From: Moniliophthora roreri | Lineage: Eukaryota > Basidiomycota > Agaricomycetes > Agaricales > Marasmiaceae | Direction of reading: 5' to 3' | Assembly: GCA_001466705.2 (NCBI GenBank) | Contig: LATX02000219.1 | Coordinates: 289,619-353,618 of the forward strand | Length of the DNA: 64,000 nt | Shown: piece after piece, positions 19,250 to 30,788 of the stretch | Layout: every line of letters starts with the position of its first letter | How positions within the stretch are numbered: position 1 is the stretch's first letter | The notes under the pieces: model-generated | Databases searched by the model: none | Told to the model about the DNA's origin: nothing | Seen by the model: the letters and a program-made list of their open reading frames with translations, nothing else | Program-made: the position numbers and the translations under genes

Positions 19250-19997
19250 TCCTCAAACTGATGGAGAAACTGAAAGGGCGAATCAAAGCATCAAAATATT
19301 CCTCAGGTTCTTCTGCACAAAAGAACAAACAAAATGGAAAGAACTCCTTTCTTTCACAGAATTCACACACAATATGAGAACCCATTCAGTTATGAAGCAA
19401 AGCCTGTTTTACCTAATGATGGGATATCATCTGAGACCCCTTTCAACCATCTTCAACAAAACTGACATTCCATCAGTAGAAGAGAGAGTCACTAAATTGA
19501 AAAGATTAAGGGAAGAAACATCAGCTCTGTTGGATATTGCCACAAGGAAGATGAAAGAGCAGAGCAGCAGGATCTTCAACACCTTTGAAAAGAGACAAAA
19601 GGTGTGGTAAGAAGGATGGAACTTATCCTTAGGCTATCCAACTCCAAAACTGTCCCTGAAATCGAAGAAGTTCTAGGCCCTGTGACATACAGGTTAAAGC
19701 TTCTGTTTCAATGGAAGATTCACTCTGTTTTCCACACCAGCCTTCTCTCCTCATACAAAGAGAACAAAATCCATGGACTGAACTTTCTAGAACCTCTGCC
19801 AGATCTAGTAGAAGGAGAAGAGGAGTACAAAGTCAAAGCCATTCTGGGGCACAGACCTAAAGGAAAGAGGCTGAAGCAATATCTGGTGTCATGGAAGGGA
19901 TACAATTCATCACATTAATCAATGGTTAGAGCTGAGTGGTTTGAAGCACATGATAGAGATATATCTTGACTATAAAGTCAAGCATTGTCTTCTCTAA
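19250..19997 (+). pseudogene. C1 integrase C-terminus with chromodomain
   Basis: The reading frame resumes after element A with QTDGETER and continues through the GPVTYRLKL segment to a chromodomain (EYKVKAILGHRPK ... YLVSWKGYNSSH). A small indel near 19915 (catcacattaatcaat) causes a stop, and the real end YLDYKVKHCLL lies in another frame with TAA at 19995-19997. Several other stops and frame changes occur, such as around 19375 and 19606. Confidence 0.85.
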
Positions 19998-20016
19998 ACC
20001 ATATCTCAGGAACACT

Positions 20017-20998
20017 ATGCCTTCCACCACTCAACAATCCACCTCCTCTGCTGGCAGATGAGTCATGACCTATGACAAGGAAATCATTTACCATGGACCA
20101 TTCCATCCATCCTCCTTTGAACTCTATATTATCAACAGCGAACATTACGATGAACAACTACTTGAAGCTGCACAACAAGACCACAATTTGTGCTTAGCTT
20201 TGGGAATGCTGGTCTTTTTATGAAACCACCAACAGACATTGATGGAGACTCTTGCCTGAATTGATCAACAAATGGGTCTGTTCACAAGAACCATGACAGA
20301 AGGAGAAGAAAGGATCCAACTGCAGGGTCCAATAATGGTACTGTCACCCCCAATCAATTTAAATAATCCAACTCTTCATGAACTAGTTCCTGGTACAGGT
20401 GCCAATGGGATCACTCTTCCAGAGTACCCAGACTGTAGCCCAAATGACCCCCAATTCCTCGTCGCTGTCAAATGACACAAACAAAGACTACAAAGAGCAG
20501 TCAAACTCTCCCTTGGACAGTACCTCCTCAAACACAAATGAAGATGAAAATCCAATTCCCATCCCACCACAGCTGAGAATGAGACTATTCCCAATAATAG
20601 AACAAGAGACCCTACTCCTACTGATGGTGACTATCAGCTTGTCTACCCCATCACCTTGAGAAACCCCAGTGAGAGGAGATCTTCCACTCCTGTCTCAAAC
20701 ACCTCCACAAGAGCAGCCCTCTTCCCAGACATATCTATACTGCCTACCTCTCCCACAATGGAACCTCCTCCATGAAGAAATAATCCCTTTGTCAACAGTA
20801 CTCCCAGACCATCCCCGACTGCTGAACCTATTAATTTCAAGGATCGGTTCTCCCCTACCCAAAGCTCCCTCTATGCCAACTCCCCCAGAAACCCCATCCC
20901 AACTACTCACCATATTGACACTCCACAGTCATCATAGTGACTGAACAAATGAATGTGTCTTGGTGTGGGACAACAAGAATGCTGAAATGGAAGACGGG
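20017..20998 (+). pseudogene. C1 third gene (ORF3a/ORF3b), truncated
   Basis: ATG 20017 lies 19 nt after the pol stop. The ORF3a frame has the conserved block FHPSSFELYIINSEHYDEQL and the later GPIMVLSPP, with stops at about 20059, 20220 and 20260. From about 20399 the +1 frame carries ORF3b-like sequence (TPNSSSL, later VLVWDNKNAEMEDG, the anchor seen as VSVWDDEDAELDD in B). The gene stops abruptly at the LTR start 20999, so the zinc-knuckle part is missing. It shows the same two-frame layout as A, B and D. Confidence 0.7.
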
Positions 20999-21113
20999 TG
21001 TTACACCCCTTTTTCCTTATGATGTATGGTTCCCTTTCCCCTTGGACTTAGTACACCTTCCCAGCCCCCCTTTCCTTTATTGTCATATGCTTCCTCTTCT
21101 ATCAGACACATAC

Positions 21114-21765
21114 TGTTACAATCATATGTGGACGGATGATCTTTTTCCTCATTTCTTTTCTTTTTCCTTTTCATATTCATAGCTTGGACATTTTAGCACT
21201 CTTGAGCACTACTTTTCCTTCTTCTACCTATGCTTCTTTTTGACATCTGGACACATCCACCTTCCCAGCTCCCTTTTCTGACCTCATGCCTTTTTCCTTA
21301 TTTAAGACGTCATCATTATGTCATTCGTGACATCATTATGAAGTCAATATTCTATTCGTTTCTTTCTCCTTCTATCTATGATGCAATGTCATTTATGACA
21401 TTGGCTATTGTATTATTATAAGTTATTTTTATTCCTCGACATCGTCTCTGATGTCAAGTCCTTATTTATGATATCGTCATAGGTACATTCTGTTTACTAA
21501 ACAAACAATGTTGCTCTAGCAGATTGTATGCAAATGAGTAACTACAAATGTTGTATAAGTAGATAGTCTGCAGGTCTAAGCTATCTCAGCTTGACCTGGT
21601 TAATCCATTGGATATCTTGCTCACATCGACCAATCTCTTGGGACAGCTTAACAGAGGGTTTTACTCTTTGTTAGTTGTTGAAACTCGAACTTGATCTTCG
21701 TGCTTAACGCCACTATGTCATAGTGGTTGTTGAGTTGTTGTTGTTGCTGTGCAAGTAACGTAACA
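21114..21765 (+). repeat. 5' LTR of B1
   Basis: 652 bp, TGTTAC...TAACA. U3 holds an array of inverted repeats on a TGACAT/ATGTCA theme (21318-21333, 21385-21402, 21438-21455, 21468-21480). The TATA box TATAAG is at 21554 and the predicted transcript start AGCTTGACCT at 21588-21597, 34 nt apart. Confidence 0.93.
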
Positions 21766-21767
21766 CA

Positions 21768-21777
21768 AGGTCAAGCT
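21768..21777 (+). promoter_or_regulatory. Self-primer binding site of B1
   Basis: AGGTCAAGCT, 2 nt after the LTR, is an exact reverse complement of AGCTTGACCT at 21588-21597. Two more flanking bases also pair (TCAGCTTGACCT with AGGTCAAGCTGA). Confidence 0.65.
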
Positions 21778-21824
21778 GATTGTTGCCGACCCACCCAGGT
21801 TTAGGCACCACCGCTTATCGAAAC

Positions 21825-23057
21825 ATGACTCCCCTGAGGGCTCCCTTTATGGCAGCCGAAGAATCCGATCTCGACGATCAACTTGAAGTAGCCGAACAGC
21901 TACTGAACCCAGATCCTGAATGAACCCTGTGCCGAATTACTCATAGCCAGTGGAGAGGAGCAGTCGAAAGTCTCCAACTAGAAAGAACAGAACCCGAAGC
22001 TAAGTCTTCTGAACCAGATCCATTTGACAAATACCGAAATCTATTCCATACCCTGACCCCAGAAATGACGACTCCAAGTGGAAGCACTGCCGCTCCGGAT
22101 GTCAAACCAAAGGTGGAACATGACGACACTGACGAACAATGGGCCAGAACTATTTCCACAGCCATACTCCAGACGATCGATGACAAGAAGGACGAAGCAA
22201 GTAAGGGACCAACTCCGGAGCCCTTTTTGGGAAAACAATTGGACACCCGCTGCTTCCTCCTCAACCTCGAACTTTATTTCGCAATGAACCCAGTCAAGGT
22301 GAACACCGACAAGAAGAAAAAGATGCTTCTTCTCTCTCTCGTCAAAGGAGACACTGGAGAATGGAAGATAAGGGAGACGATGAAATTATTTCCTGAAGAT
22401 GATGATTCCAAGAAGAAGAAGGAAGCTGCCGAAGAAACGTGGAGTAGTTTCAAGCAGAGATTCCAAAACGAATGGCAACCCGTCAACGTTGTCAGGGAAG
22501 CCCAGATGAAAATCAAGGAGATCAAGATGAAGGACAGGGCCAACAAATATGTCAATTGATTCCGCCTCATTGCGATGGATACCAAGTACGACGACGAGGC
22601 CCTCACGAAATTCTTCAGGGATGGACTTCCAGAATCCCTCCAGAACAAGATCATGCTCTGAACTGACAGAGAACCCAAAACCCTAGACGAATGGTACAAA
22701 CTGGTGGTCAAATACGACAACCAATACAAGTTGGTCATGGCCAATAGGAAAAAGAGAGAGCCGATCAAGCCGAAGATCGCTCGAAAGGAAAAAGAAGTGA
22801 TGGTCGGACAAATGCTGTCCAAATCAGATAGAAAGGACTACATGGCTGCAGGGAAGTGTTTCCATTGTGCAAAGACCGGTCACGTCTCATGAGATTGTCC
22901 CACCAAAGGACAAGCACAACAAACCCCTCCACCCAAGTACGAACCAAAGAAGCTCTCACCGTGAGAAGCTTTCACAAAGATCCGAGCCCTGATTGCCGAA
23001 CAAGGAGAAGGAGAACAAGAGGAGATCTTTGATCTCATGGGAAAAGAGGGTTTTTGA
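21825..23057 (+). pseudogene. B1 gag
   Basis: ATG 21825 (MTPLRAPF) opens a 410-residue frame ending EGF-TGA at the slippery site. It shows the capsid homology region (FLLNLELYFAMNPVK, SFKQRFQNEWQPVNVV) and one CCHC knuckle, CFHCAKTGHVSxDC, where the residue before Asp is a TGA in place of Arg. Further TGA stops are at about 21918, 22557, 22659 and 22962, most at positions that are Arg codons in B2. Confidence 0.85.
23048..23057 (+). promoter_or_regulatory. Predicted -1 frameshift site (B1)
   Basis: GGGTTTT followed by the gag stop TGA. Pol continues in the -1 frame from the TTG at 23054. Confidence 0.7.
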
Positions 23058-26000
23058 AGAGGCGGGGGAGGCCGACGCTCTTACCACCAGCTATCATGAT
23101 CTCAAACGTTGTATTAGCTAAGTTAAATCAAAATTCTATGTGAATCCCTATTCAATACAACATCGGGACAGAAATTGTCGAAACAAAGGCCCTGATTGAT
23201 TCAGGTGCTGGAGGCCGCTTCATCTGTGAAGAAGAAGCACGAAAGCTCAAGAAACTATGGACAAAACTAGAAAAACCCATCAAGGTTTTTAACATAGATG
23301 GAACCTGGAACAAAATCGGTTGGATCACTCATTCCGTCACTATCGACATATCAATCAGAGATAAATCAATAAAGGAAACTTTGTTGATCTCAGGACTCGG
23401 ACCAGAATGAATCATTTTAGGACTACTCTGGCTCCAAGATCACAACCCGGAAATTGACTGGGTCACCAGAGTAATCCGCTTCTGACCAAGACGAAAGGTT
23501 ATGGTTAAACGACTGATAAAACCATTCATTGGAATATTTGATGAAACTAAAGAACTCGACACCGGAATATTGGACAAGGTTGAAGACGATGAAGTATTGA
23601 TTTGGTCTTTTATTTGAGGAGAGGAAGATAGCAATGAGATTCAAATCAACACTAAGTTGTCCACTTCTCAGGTACTGGCACAAGCTCACGAGGTCAAGGC
23701 AAAACCATTAGAGGAACTCCTTCCACCGTATCTTTCCAATTATATGGACCGATTCGAAAAGAAGAAAGCTGAATGATTCCCACCCTCTTGACCATACAAC
23801 CACGCGATTGACCTCAAACTGGATTTCAAACCATGGGATTGCAAAATCTACTCTTTATCACCGAAAGAGTGGATCGAGCAAGACAAATTCTTAGACGAGA
23901 ATTTGTGAAAAGGATACATCCGACCTTCGAAATCCCTGATGGCGTCCCCTTTTTTCTTTGTAGCCAAAAAGGAAGCAGGAGCGCTACGACCTTGCCAGGA
24001 TTACCGAGATCTGAACAATGGAACAATAAAAAACTGCTATCTCCTTCCATTGGTCACAGACCTCGTGGACAAACTAAAGACTGCAAGAGTCTTTATGAAG
24101 TTGGATCTACGTAACAGATACAACAATATACAGATCAAGGATGGTGATCAATGGAAGGCAGCATTCAAGACACCTCGAGGCCTTTTCGAACCTACGGTTA
24201 TGTTTTTTGGGTTAACGAATTCCCTGGCAATGTTTCAAGTGTTTATGAACGATATCCTCAAAGACTTCATTGATGAGGGTTGGTGCATAGTCTACATGGA
24301 CGACATTTTGATTTTCTCTGATGAGATCAATCTCCATCAACTCCGCACAAGACATGTTCTGGAAAGGTTACGAGAGAACGACCTATACCTCAAACCGGAG
24401 AAATGCGAATTCAAAGTCACGAAAACGCTCTTCTTGGGAATGGTCATTACACTGGGACATATATTGATGGACAAAACGAAACTAGCCGGAATCAAAGACT
24501 GGGAAGCTCCCAAAACAGTCAAAGGTGTGTGATTGTTCCTTGGATTTGCAAATTTCTACTGCAAGTTCATAGGGAAATACACGGAGCTGGCGTGGCCTCT
24601 ACATGAACTGACAAAAAAGGATGCAAAATTCGAATGGACAAAAATCCGAGACGTTGCATTCAATGTCCTGAAGATGAAGTTCTTACAGTGACCGATTTTA
24701 CAAATGCCGGACAACGAGAAGCCGTTCATAATCGAAGCTGACACGTCGAAATGGGCCACAGGAGCGGTATTGAAACAACAGGGGTCCAATGGAGAACTTC
24801 ACCCATGTGGATACATCTCGCATGCCTTCACCTCCACCAAACAGAATTATGAGATCTATGATCGAGAACTTTTAGCAATTGTCAATGCCCTGAAAGCTTG
24901 GGAACACTATCTCCTTGGAGGAGCACACCCGGTGACAGTTCTATCAGATCACAAGAACCTTACTTATTTCCTCACCGCCCAGAAATTGAACAGATGACAA
25001 GCTAGGTTGAGTCTATATTTGACTCAATTCAACCTTCGACTGGTGCATGTTCCAGGAACAAAGATGGTTCAATCCGATGCTCTTTCAAGATGACCGGATC
25101 TAGTGAACGAAGAAGAAAACGACAACGAAGATATCGTCATGTTACCAAATAAGTTATTTGTTAACGTGATCGATACAGAGCTGAAAACGATGTTGGAAGA
25201 GGCTCTACCAAGCGATGAATTCCTTCAGATGACAATAGAGAGCCTGATCGAGAAGGGAACGCCACCAATCAAATCATCACTACAAGACTGGCGAACCGAA
25301 GGAAACCTATTGTTCTACAAGGACAGGGTCTATGTACCGAACGACCCTATGCTGCGAAAACTTATTGTCAAAACAATTCACGAAGCGTTACCTCATGGAC
25401 ATTCAGGACAATGGAACACAGTCGATCAGGTGCAGAGAGATTATTGGTGGCCAGGGATGATGAAGTTCATTAAGTCATTTGTTGATGGGTGCATGGCATG
25501 CCAACAAATGAAGGTGAATACACATCCCACGCAAACGCCTATACAACCCATTGGGGGACACAAAGATGCGTTACCATTCCAAATCATATCAATGGATTTA
25601 ATCACAGATCTACCCAAGATTGAGGATTGTGATTCAATATTGGTCATGGTCGACCATGCAGCTACAAAGGGGGTGATTTTCATCCCATGCAACAAGAAGA
25701 TCGATGCAACAGAGACAGCGGAGTTGCTTTTTCAACACGTCTACAAGCATTTCGGACTACTGGACAAAATCATTTCGGACCAAGATCCACGATTTGCAGC
25801 AGAGGTCTTCAAAGAAATGGGAAAACTACTGGGGATAAAACAAATGCTGAGTACCGCCTATCATCCTCAAACAGATGGAGAAACTGAAAGGGTCAATCAG
25901 AAAGTAGAAATCTTTCTTCAATTCTTCTGTGCCAAAGAACAGACGAAATGGAAAGACCTCCTTCACTTCGCTGAATTCGCCCACAACACTCGAACTCATT

Positions 26001-26635
26001 TGGTGACAAAGAACTCCCCTTTTTATCTCACAATGGGATATCATCCCCGACCCCTTCCCACTGTCTTCGAGAAGACAACAGTTCCCTCCATGGAGAAAAG
26101 AGTGGCTGAATTGAAGAAGTTGAGAGAAGAAACGTCAGGGTTACTGGACATTGCGGCAAGGAAAGTAAAATAAAGAAGCAGAAGAGATTTGGACAAATTT
26201 GAAAAGGGTCAGAAGGTCTGGTTAGAAGGGAAAAACTTATCTTTGGGGTATTCCTCTCCAAAACTATCCCTGAAACGTGAAGGACCTTTCGAAATCACAG
26301 AAGTCTTGGGACCCATGACGTACAGATTGAAACTCCCATTCCAATGGAGAATTCACCCTGTTTTCCACGCTAGTCTTTTGTCACAATACAAGAAAACCAA
26401 TGTCCATAGACCCAACTTTCTGGAACCACCCCCAGACATAGTTGAAGGACAAGAGGAGTATGAAGTCGAAGCGATCATTAGACACCAACCAAAGAAGAAG
26501 AATCAACTGCCGAAAGAATACCTCGTCTCCTGGAAAGGATACGACTCTTCACACAATCAGTGGTTGAAACCAGCTGGTCTAAAACATTCGATGGAGTTGT
26601 ACTTGGACTATAAAATCGCGCATAACTTGCGCTGA
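23054..26635 (+). pseudogene. B1 pol, left-contig copy
   Basis: The -1 frame covers protease (ALIDSGAGG), RT (VYMDDILIF intact), RNase H, integrase (HEALPHGHSGQWN, SMDLITDLPK, DQDPRF, QTDGETERVNQ) and chromodomain (EVEAIIRHQP ... YLVSWKGYDSSHNQW), ending NLR-TGA. At least ten in-frame stops are present, most of them TGA at Arg positions (for example near 23409, 23484, 23774, 24530, 24994). One catalytic-region change is SDQDPRF instead of SDRDPRF. Confidence 0.88.
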
Positions 26636-26655
26636 TCCCCATTCCCTATCGAGAC

Positions 26656-26766
26656 ATGTCTTCCTACACAAACCCTTCTGTCCGAGTTGGCCAACCTCCT
26701 TTCAACCCACCAACTCAAGTACTTCCCGACGATGTCATCCACACTGAACCCTTCCATCCCTCCACG
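26656..26766 (+). pseudogene. B1 ORF3a start, cut by contig end
   Basis: ATG 26656, 20 nt after the pol stop, opens MSSYTNPSVRVGQ and runs into the N at 26767 after FHPST. The whole segment repeats at 28463, so this is the overhanging end of the left contig and not a separate gene. Confidence 0.8.
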
Positions 26767-26767
26767 N
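26767..26767. other. Single-N contig join with 1806-bp overlap
   Basis: The 1806 bases before the N (24961-26766) are repeated after it (26768-28573). The two 356-codon integrase segments translate identically. This is what two overlapping contig ends placed end to end would look like. Confidence 0.85.
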
Positions 26768-28442
26768 TACTTATTTCCTCACCGCCCAGAAATTGAACAG
26801 ATGACAAGCTAGGTTGAGTCTATATTTGACTCAATTCAACCTTCGACTGGTGCATGTTCCAGGAACAAAGATGGTTCAATCCGATGCTCTTTCAAGATGA
26901 CCGGATCTAGTGAACGAAGAAGAAAACGACAACGAAGATATCGTCATGTTACCAAATAAGTTATTTGTTAACGTGATCGATACAGAGCTGAAAACGATGT
27001 TGGAAGAGGCTCTACCAAGCGATGAATTCCTTCAGATGACAATAGAGAGCCTGATCGAGAAGGGAACGCCACCAATCAAATCATCACTACAAGACTGGCG
27101 AACCGAAGGAAACCTATTGTTCTACAAGGACAGGGTCTATGTACCGAACGACCCTATGCTGCGAAAACTTATTGTCAAAACAATTCACGAAGCGTTACCT
27201 CATGGACATTCAGGACAATGGAACACAGTCGATCAGGTGCAGAGAGATTATTGGTGGCCAGGGATGATGAAGTTCATTAAGTCATTTGTTGATGGGTGCA
27301 TGGCATGCCAACAAATGAAGGTGAATACACATCCCACGCAAACGCCTATACAACCCATTGGGGGACACAAAGATGCGTTACCATTCCAAATCATATCAAT
27401 GGATTTAATCACAGATCTACCCAAGATTGAGGATTGTGATTCAATATTGGTCATGGTCGACCATGCAGCTACAAAGGGGGTGATTTTCATCCCATGCAAC
27501 AAGAAGATCGATGCAACAGAGACAGCGGAGTTGCTTTTTCAACACGTCTACAAGCATTTCGGACTACTGGACAAAATCATTTCGGACCAAGATCCACGAT
27601 TTGCAGCAGAGGTCTTCAAAGAAATGGGAAAACTACTGGGGATAAAACAAATGCTGAGTACCGCCTATCATCCTCAAACAGATGGAGAAACTGAAAGGGT
27701 CAATCAGAAAGTAGAAATCTTTCTTCAATTCTTCTGTGCCAAAGAACAGACGAAATGGAAAGACCTCCTTCACTTCGCTGAATTCGCCCACAACACTCGA
27801 ACTCATTTGGTGACAAAGAACTCCCCTTTTTATCTCACAATGGGATATCATCCCCGACCCCTTCCCACTGTCTTCGAGAAGACAACAGTTCCCTCCATGG
27901 AGAAAAGAGTGGCTGAATTGAAGAAGTTGAGAGAAGAAACGTCAGGGTTACTGGACATTGCGGCAAGGAAAGTAAAATAAAGAAGCAGAAGAGATTTGGA
28001 CAAATTTGAAAAGGGTCAGAAGGTCTGGTTAGAAGGGAAAAACTTATCTTTGGGGTATTCCTCTCCAAAACTATCCCTGAAACGTGAAGGACCTTTCGAA
28101 ATCACAGAAGTCTTGGGACCCATGACGTACAGATTGAAACTCCCATTCCAATGGAGAATTCACCCTGTTTTCCACGCTAGTCTTTTGTCACAATACAAGA
28201 AAACCAATGTCCATAGACCCAACTTTCTGGAACCACCCCCAGACATAGTTGAAGGACAAGAGGAGTATGAAGTCGAAGCGATCATTAGACACCAACCAAA
28301 GAAGAAGAATCAACTGCCGAAAGAATACCTCGTCTCCTGGAAAGGATACGACTCTTCACACAATCAGTGGTTGAAACCAGCTGGTCTAAAACATTCGATG
28401 GAGTTGTACTTGGACTATAAAATCGCGCATAACTTGCGCTGA
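26768..28442 (+). pseudogene. B1 pol 3' part, right-contig copy
   Basis: RNase H end to chromodomain, the same sequence as 24961-26635. It includes the TGA and TAA interruptions before DALSR, after ARKVK (27978) and elsewhere. The stop TGA is at 28440-28442, 20 nt before ORF3a. Confidence 0.85.
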
Positions 28443-28573
28443 TCCCCATTCCCTATCGAGACATGTCTTCCTACACAAACCCTTCTGTCCGAGTTGGCCA
28501 ACCTCCTTTCAACCCACCAACTCAAGTACTTCCCGACGATGTCATCCACACTGAACCCTTCCATCCCTCCACG
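26768..28573 (+). repeat. Direct duplicate of 24961-26766 (probable assembly overlap)
   Basis: Sequence identical to 24961-26766 in every stretch I compared. It begins at tacttatttc and runs to ccatccctccacg, after which the right contig continues the gene that the left contig loses. Confidence 0.85.
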
Positions 28574-29776
28574 TTCGAATTACTTTATCTCCTCAACAGC
28601 GAACACTATGATGAGGAGATGACAACAGCGATCAACGACAGCAGCGAAAGGAACCGAGCCCTTTATGGTTGCCTCCTCTTTCTACGAGGATAACGACAAC
28701 AACTGCTGGAGAACGTGACTAGGTTGGATCGACACATGGGCATGTTAGCCCAACATATTACAGACGACGAGAGCTTCACTGTGACTGGAGCTATAGCGGT
28801 ACCGTGTCCTTCCCTTGACATCGCAAATTTACCCCTTCATGTAATACTTCCAGACACAGATCCCGACGGAGATCGCTTCACTACGGACGAGGATGTCAGC
28901 CCCAACGACCCAGTCTTCCTCTGGAAGGTTATCGCCCATCAGAGAGGTCTCAGATGAGCAACTGAGATCTCCAAGGGCCAGTTCCTCCTCCAGCTTAGAC
29001 AACAATGTATTGGAACAGTTCAGACCCCAATCCCCTCCTCTACTATCCCCCAGACCGACGCAGGTGAATGCGTGGATGAACCTGCCAGCAGATGAAGCCC
29101 AACGCCTATGGCAGGCGTCAGCAGTTTACCTCCCAACAAACGAACCCTTCTCTACTCCGATCCATTCCCCATTACCGACAATGCAGGAAGCGACGAATCG
29201 GACGTATCTGACACCAGTGGAAGAGCTGGAAAATTCCCAAATGTCTCCCCTCCAATTACCCCGCCCCCAATGTCTCCCAACCATGAACTCCCCCCCACCG
29301 CTTCCAGTTCAACCGAACCTTCCAGAAGAACGTTCAAGACAGCAAGATTATCTCCCCCTCTCCCAATCCCCGAACGACACCCCACCCCCATTATCCCAGT
29401 CAATCCCGACACCCAATGCCCCTATTGTATCAGTGTGGGACGACGAGGACACAGAACTGGATGACAGGGTTTTGCAAACCGCCTCGAGATCAAGAAGTCC
29501 TATAACGCATACTATGGCGCTACTCAACGAAGTTCACCAAGCCCTCAGTGTCCTGTGTGCAGAATGGGAGAGCACTGCGCCATCAACTGTGTGGACTATA
29601 TCTGCCAGGTTTGCAACACTAATAAAGCTGGCCATCTCTCTGGATATTGTAGGGACCAAAGAAGGTCTACAAGAACTACAGGACGAAACGATTCCGGTGG
29701 CGCATCAACTCTTGACGTTGATTGGAGAGATGATACCACATGGGATGATGCCGACTACGGGAATGGAGAACAATGA
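28463..29776 (+). pseudogene. B1 ORF3a (third gene, tandem zinc knuckles)
   Basis: The frame is 438 codons long, exactly the length found in B2. It has the N-terminal block FHPSTFELLYLLNSEHYDEEM, a Pro/Ser-rich linker with LLYSDPFPITD, then the two knuckles. The first is damaged (CPVCRMGEHCAINC lies after an upstream stop) and the second is CQVCNTNKAGHLSGYC. The end is DDADYGNGEQ. Interrupted by stops near 28691, 28955 and 29462. No membrane segment. Confidence 0.8.
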
Positions 29777-29948
29777 ACAACCCCAAGAACCACCACTGGG
29801 AGATGGAATCGTTGTGGACATGGGTTCTCCAGAAGGACCAAGAGTATTCAGGAGGATTGATCGAGAGATGGAGATGAGAGAACCGAGAGAACTGCAGTGG
29901 CAAGGTGAATGGCTTATAGGAGGACAGCCGATAATTTCGAACGTGTAA
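28893..29948 (+). CDS. B1 ORF3b (overlapping +1 frame), open
   Basis: 351 codons without a stop, +1 relative to ORF3a and overlapping 884 bp of it, then continuing 172 bp past its end to TAA just before the polypurine tract. Pro-rich first half; then SVWDDEDTELDD, LNEVHQALSVLCAEWE, STVWTISARFATLIKLAISLDIVG and a C-terminal part ending GQPIISNV. It stays open in a copy where ORF3a has three stops. Start uncertain: the ATG used here (MSAPTTQ) is not kept in B2, where the codon is ACG. Function unknown. Confidence 0.6.
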   Translation: MSAPTTQSSSGRLSPIREVSDEQLRSPRASSSSSLDNNVLEQFRPQSPPLLSPRPTQVNAWMNLPADEAQRLWQASAVYLPTNEPFSTPIHSPLPTMQEATNRTYLTPVEELENSQMSPLQLPRPQCLPTMNSPPPLPVQPNLPEERSRQQDYLPLSQSPNDTPPPLSQSIPTPNAPIVSVWDDEDTELDDRVLQTASRSRSPITHTMALLNEVHQALSVLCAEWESTAPSTVWTISARFATLIKLAISLDIVGTKEGLQELQDETIPVAHQLLTLIGEMIPHGMMPTTGMENNEQPQEPPLGDGIVVDMGSPEGPRVFRRIDREMEMREPRELQWQGEWLIGGQPIISNV

Positions 29949-29960
29949 GTTCGAACATAC

Positions 29961-29971
29961 AAAGGGGGTAA
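29961..29971 (+). promoter_or_regulatory. Polypurine tract of B1
   Basis: AAAGGGGGTAA directly precedes the 3' LTR; the G-run plus TAA is repeated at this place in B2, B4', B5, D and, on the other strand, A. Confidence 0.75.
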
Positions 29972-30623
29972 TGTTACAATCGTATGTGGACGGATGATCT
30001 TTTTCCTCATTTCTTTTCTTTTTCCTTTTCATATTCATAGCTTGGACATTTTAGCGCTCTTGAACACTACTTTTCCTTCTTCTACCTATGCTTCTTTTTG
30101 ACATCTGGACACATCCGCCTTCCCAGCTCCCTTTTCTGACCTCATGCCTTTTTCCTTATTTAAGACGTCATCATTATGTCATTCGTGACATCATTATGAA
30201 GTCAATATTCTATTCGTTTCTTTCTCCTTCTATCTATGATGCAATGTCATCTATGACATCAGCTATTGTATCATTATAAGTTATTTTCATTCCTCGACAT
30301 CATCTCTGATGTCAAGTTCTTATTTATGATATCATCATAGGTACATTCTGTTTACTAAACAAACAATGTTGCTCTAGCAGATTGTATGCAAACGAGTAAC
30401 TACAAATGTTGTATAAGTAGATAGTCTGCAGGTCTAAGCTATCTCAGCTTGACCTGGTTAATCCATTGGATATCTTGCTCACATCGACCGATCTCCTGGG
30501 ACAGCTTAACAGAGGGTTTTACTCTTTGTTAGTTGTTGAAACTCGAACTTGATCTTTGCGCTTAACGCCACTATGTCATAGTGGTTGTTGAGTTGTTGTC
30601 GTTGCTGCGCAAGTAACATAACA
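29972..30623 (+). repeat. 3' LTR of B1
   Basis: 652 bp, same length as 21114-21765. Differences are mostly CG/TG/CA transitions. It is followed by the duplicated target catac. Confidence 0.93.
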
Positions 30624-30788
30624 CATACACTTTCCCAGTTCCCCTTTTCTTCTATCTGTATTACTTATATACTGATTGTGTCGCTAATTATTACCAATCC
30701 CTGAACTTGTTGCTATATACATATATAGTATCGTTACAATTGGTTGTATCTATTTAAGCACTCAAGCAGAGACTTAGGTCTCCAGCTT

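Larger units (their letters stand above)
11521..20998 (+). mobile_element. C1: 5'-truncated Ty3/gypsy chromovirus remnant
   Basis: Only the integrase part of pol and most of the third gene remain. The left end is truncated within pol, 370 bp upstream of PRP8. Element A interrupts it at 12038/19250, duplicating tcctc. The right end is cut at 20998 where the LTR of C2 begins inside the third gene; the last bases before the LTR are acggg, the target duplication expected at the lost far side. No C1 LTR of its own is visible. Its integrase resembles the B family more than D. Confidence 0.85.
21114..30623 (+). mobile_element. Element B1: full-length chromovirus inserted in the C2 LTR
   Basis: Both LTRs are 652 bp and the target duplication is catac (21109-21113 and 30624-30628). 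The plan is LTR, primer site, gag, -1 site, pol, ORF3a/ORF3b, polypurine tract, LTR. The span includes a contig overlap: 24961-26766 and 26768-28573 are the same 1806 bp on both sides of one N, so the real element should be near 7.7 kb. LTRs differ by a few percent, almost only by transitions. All genes carry stops. Confidence 0.93.

Noticed and set aside
21766..21785. tRNA primer binding site after the LTR
   Set aside because: The site does not begin with TGG as a tRNA CCA end would require, and an exact internal complement exists in the LTR at the predicted RNA start.
24961..28573. Genuine tandem duplication of integrase
   Set aside because: Apparently identical copies flank a single N with one copy truncated exactly at it; overlap of contig ends explains this better.
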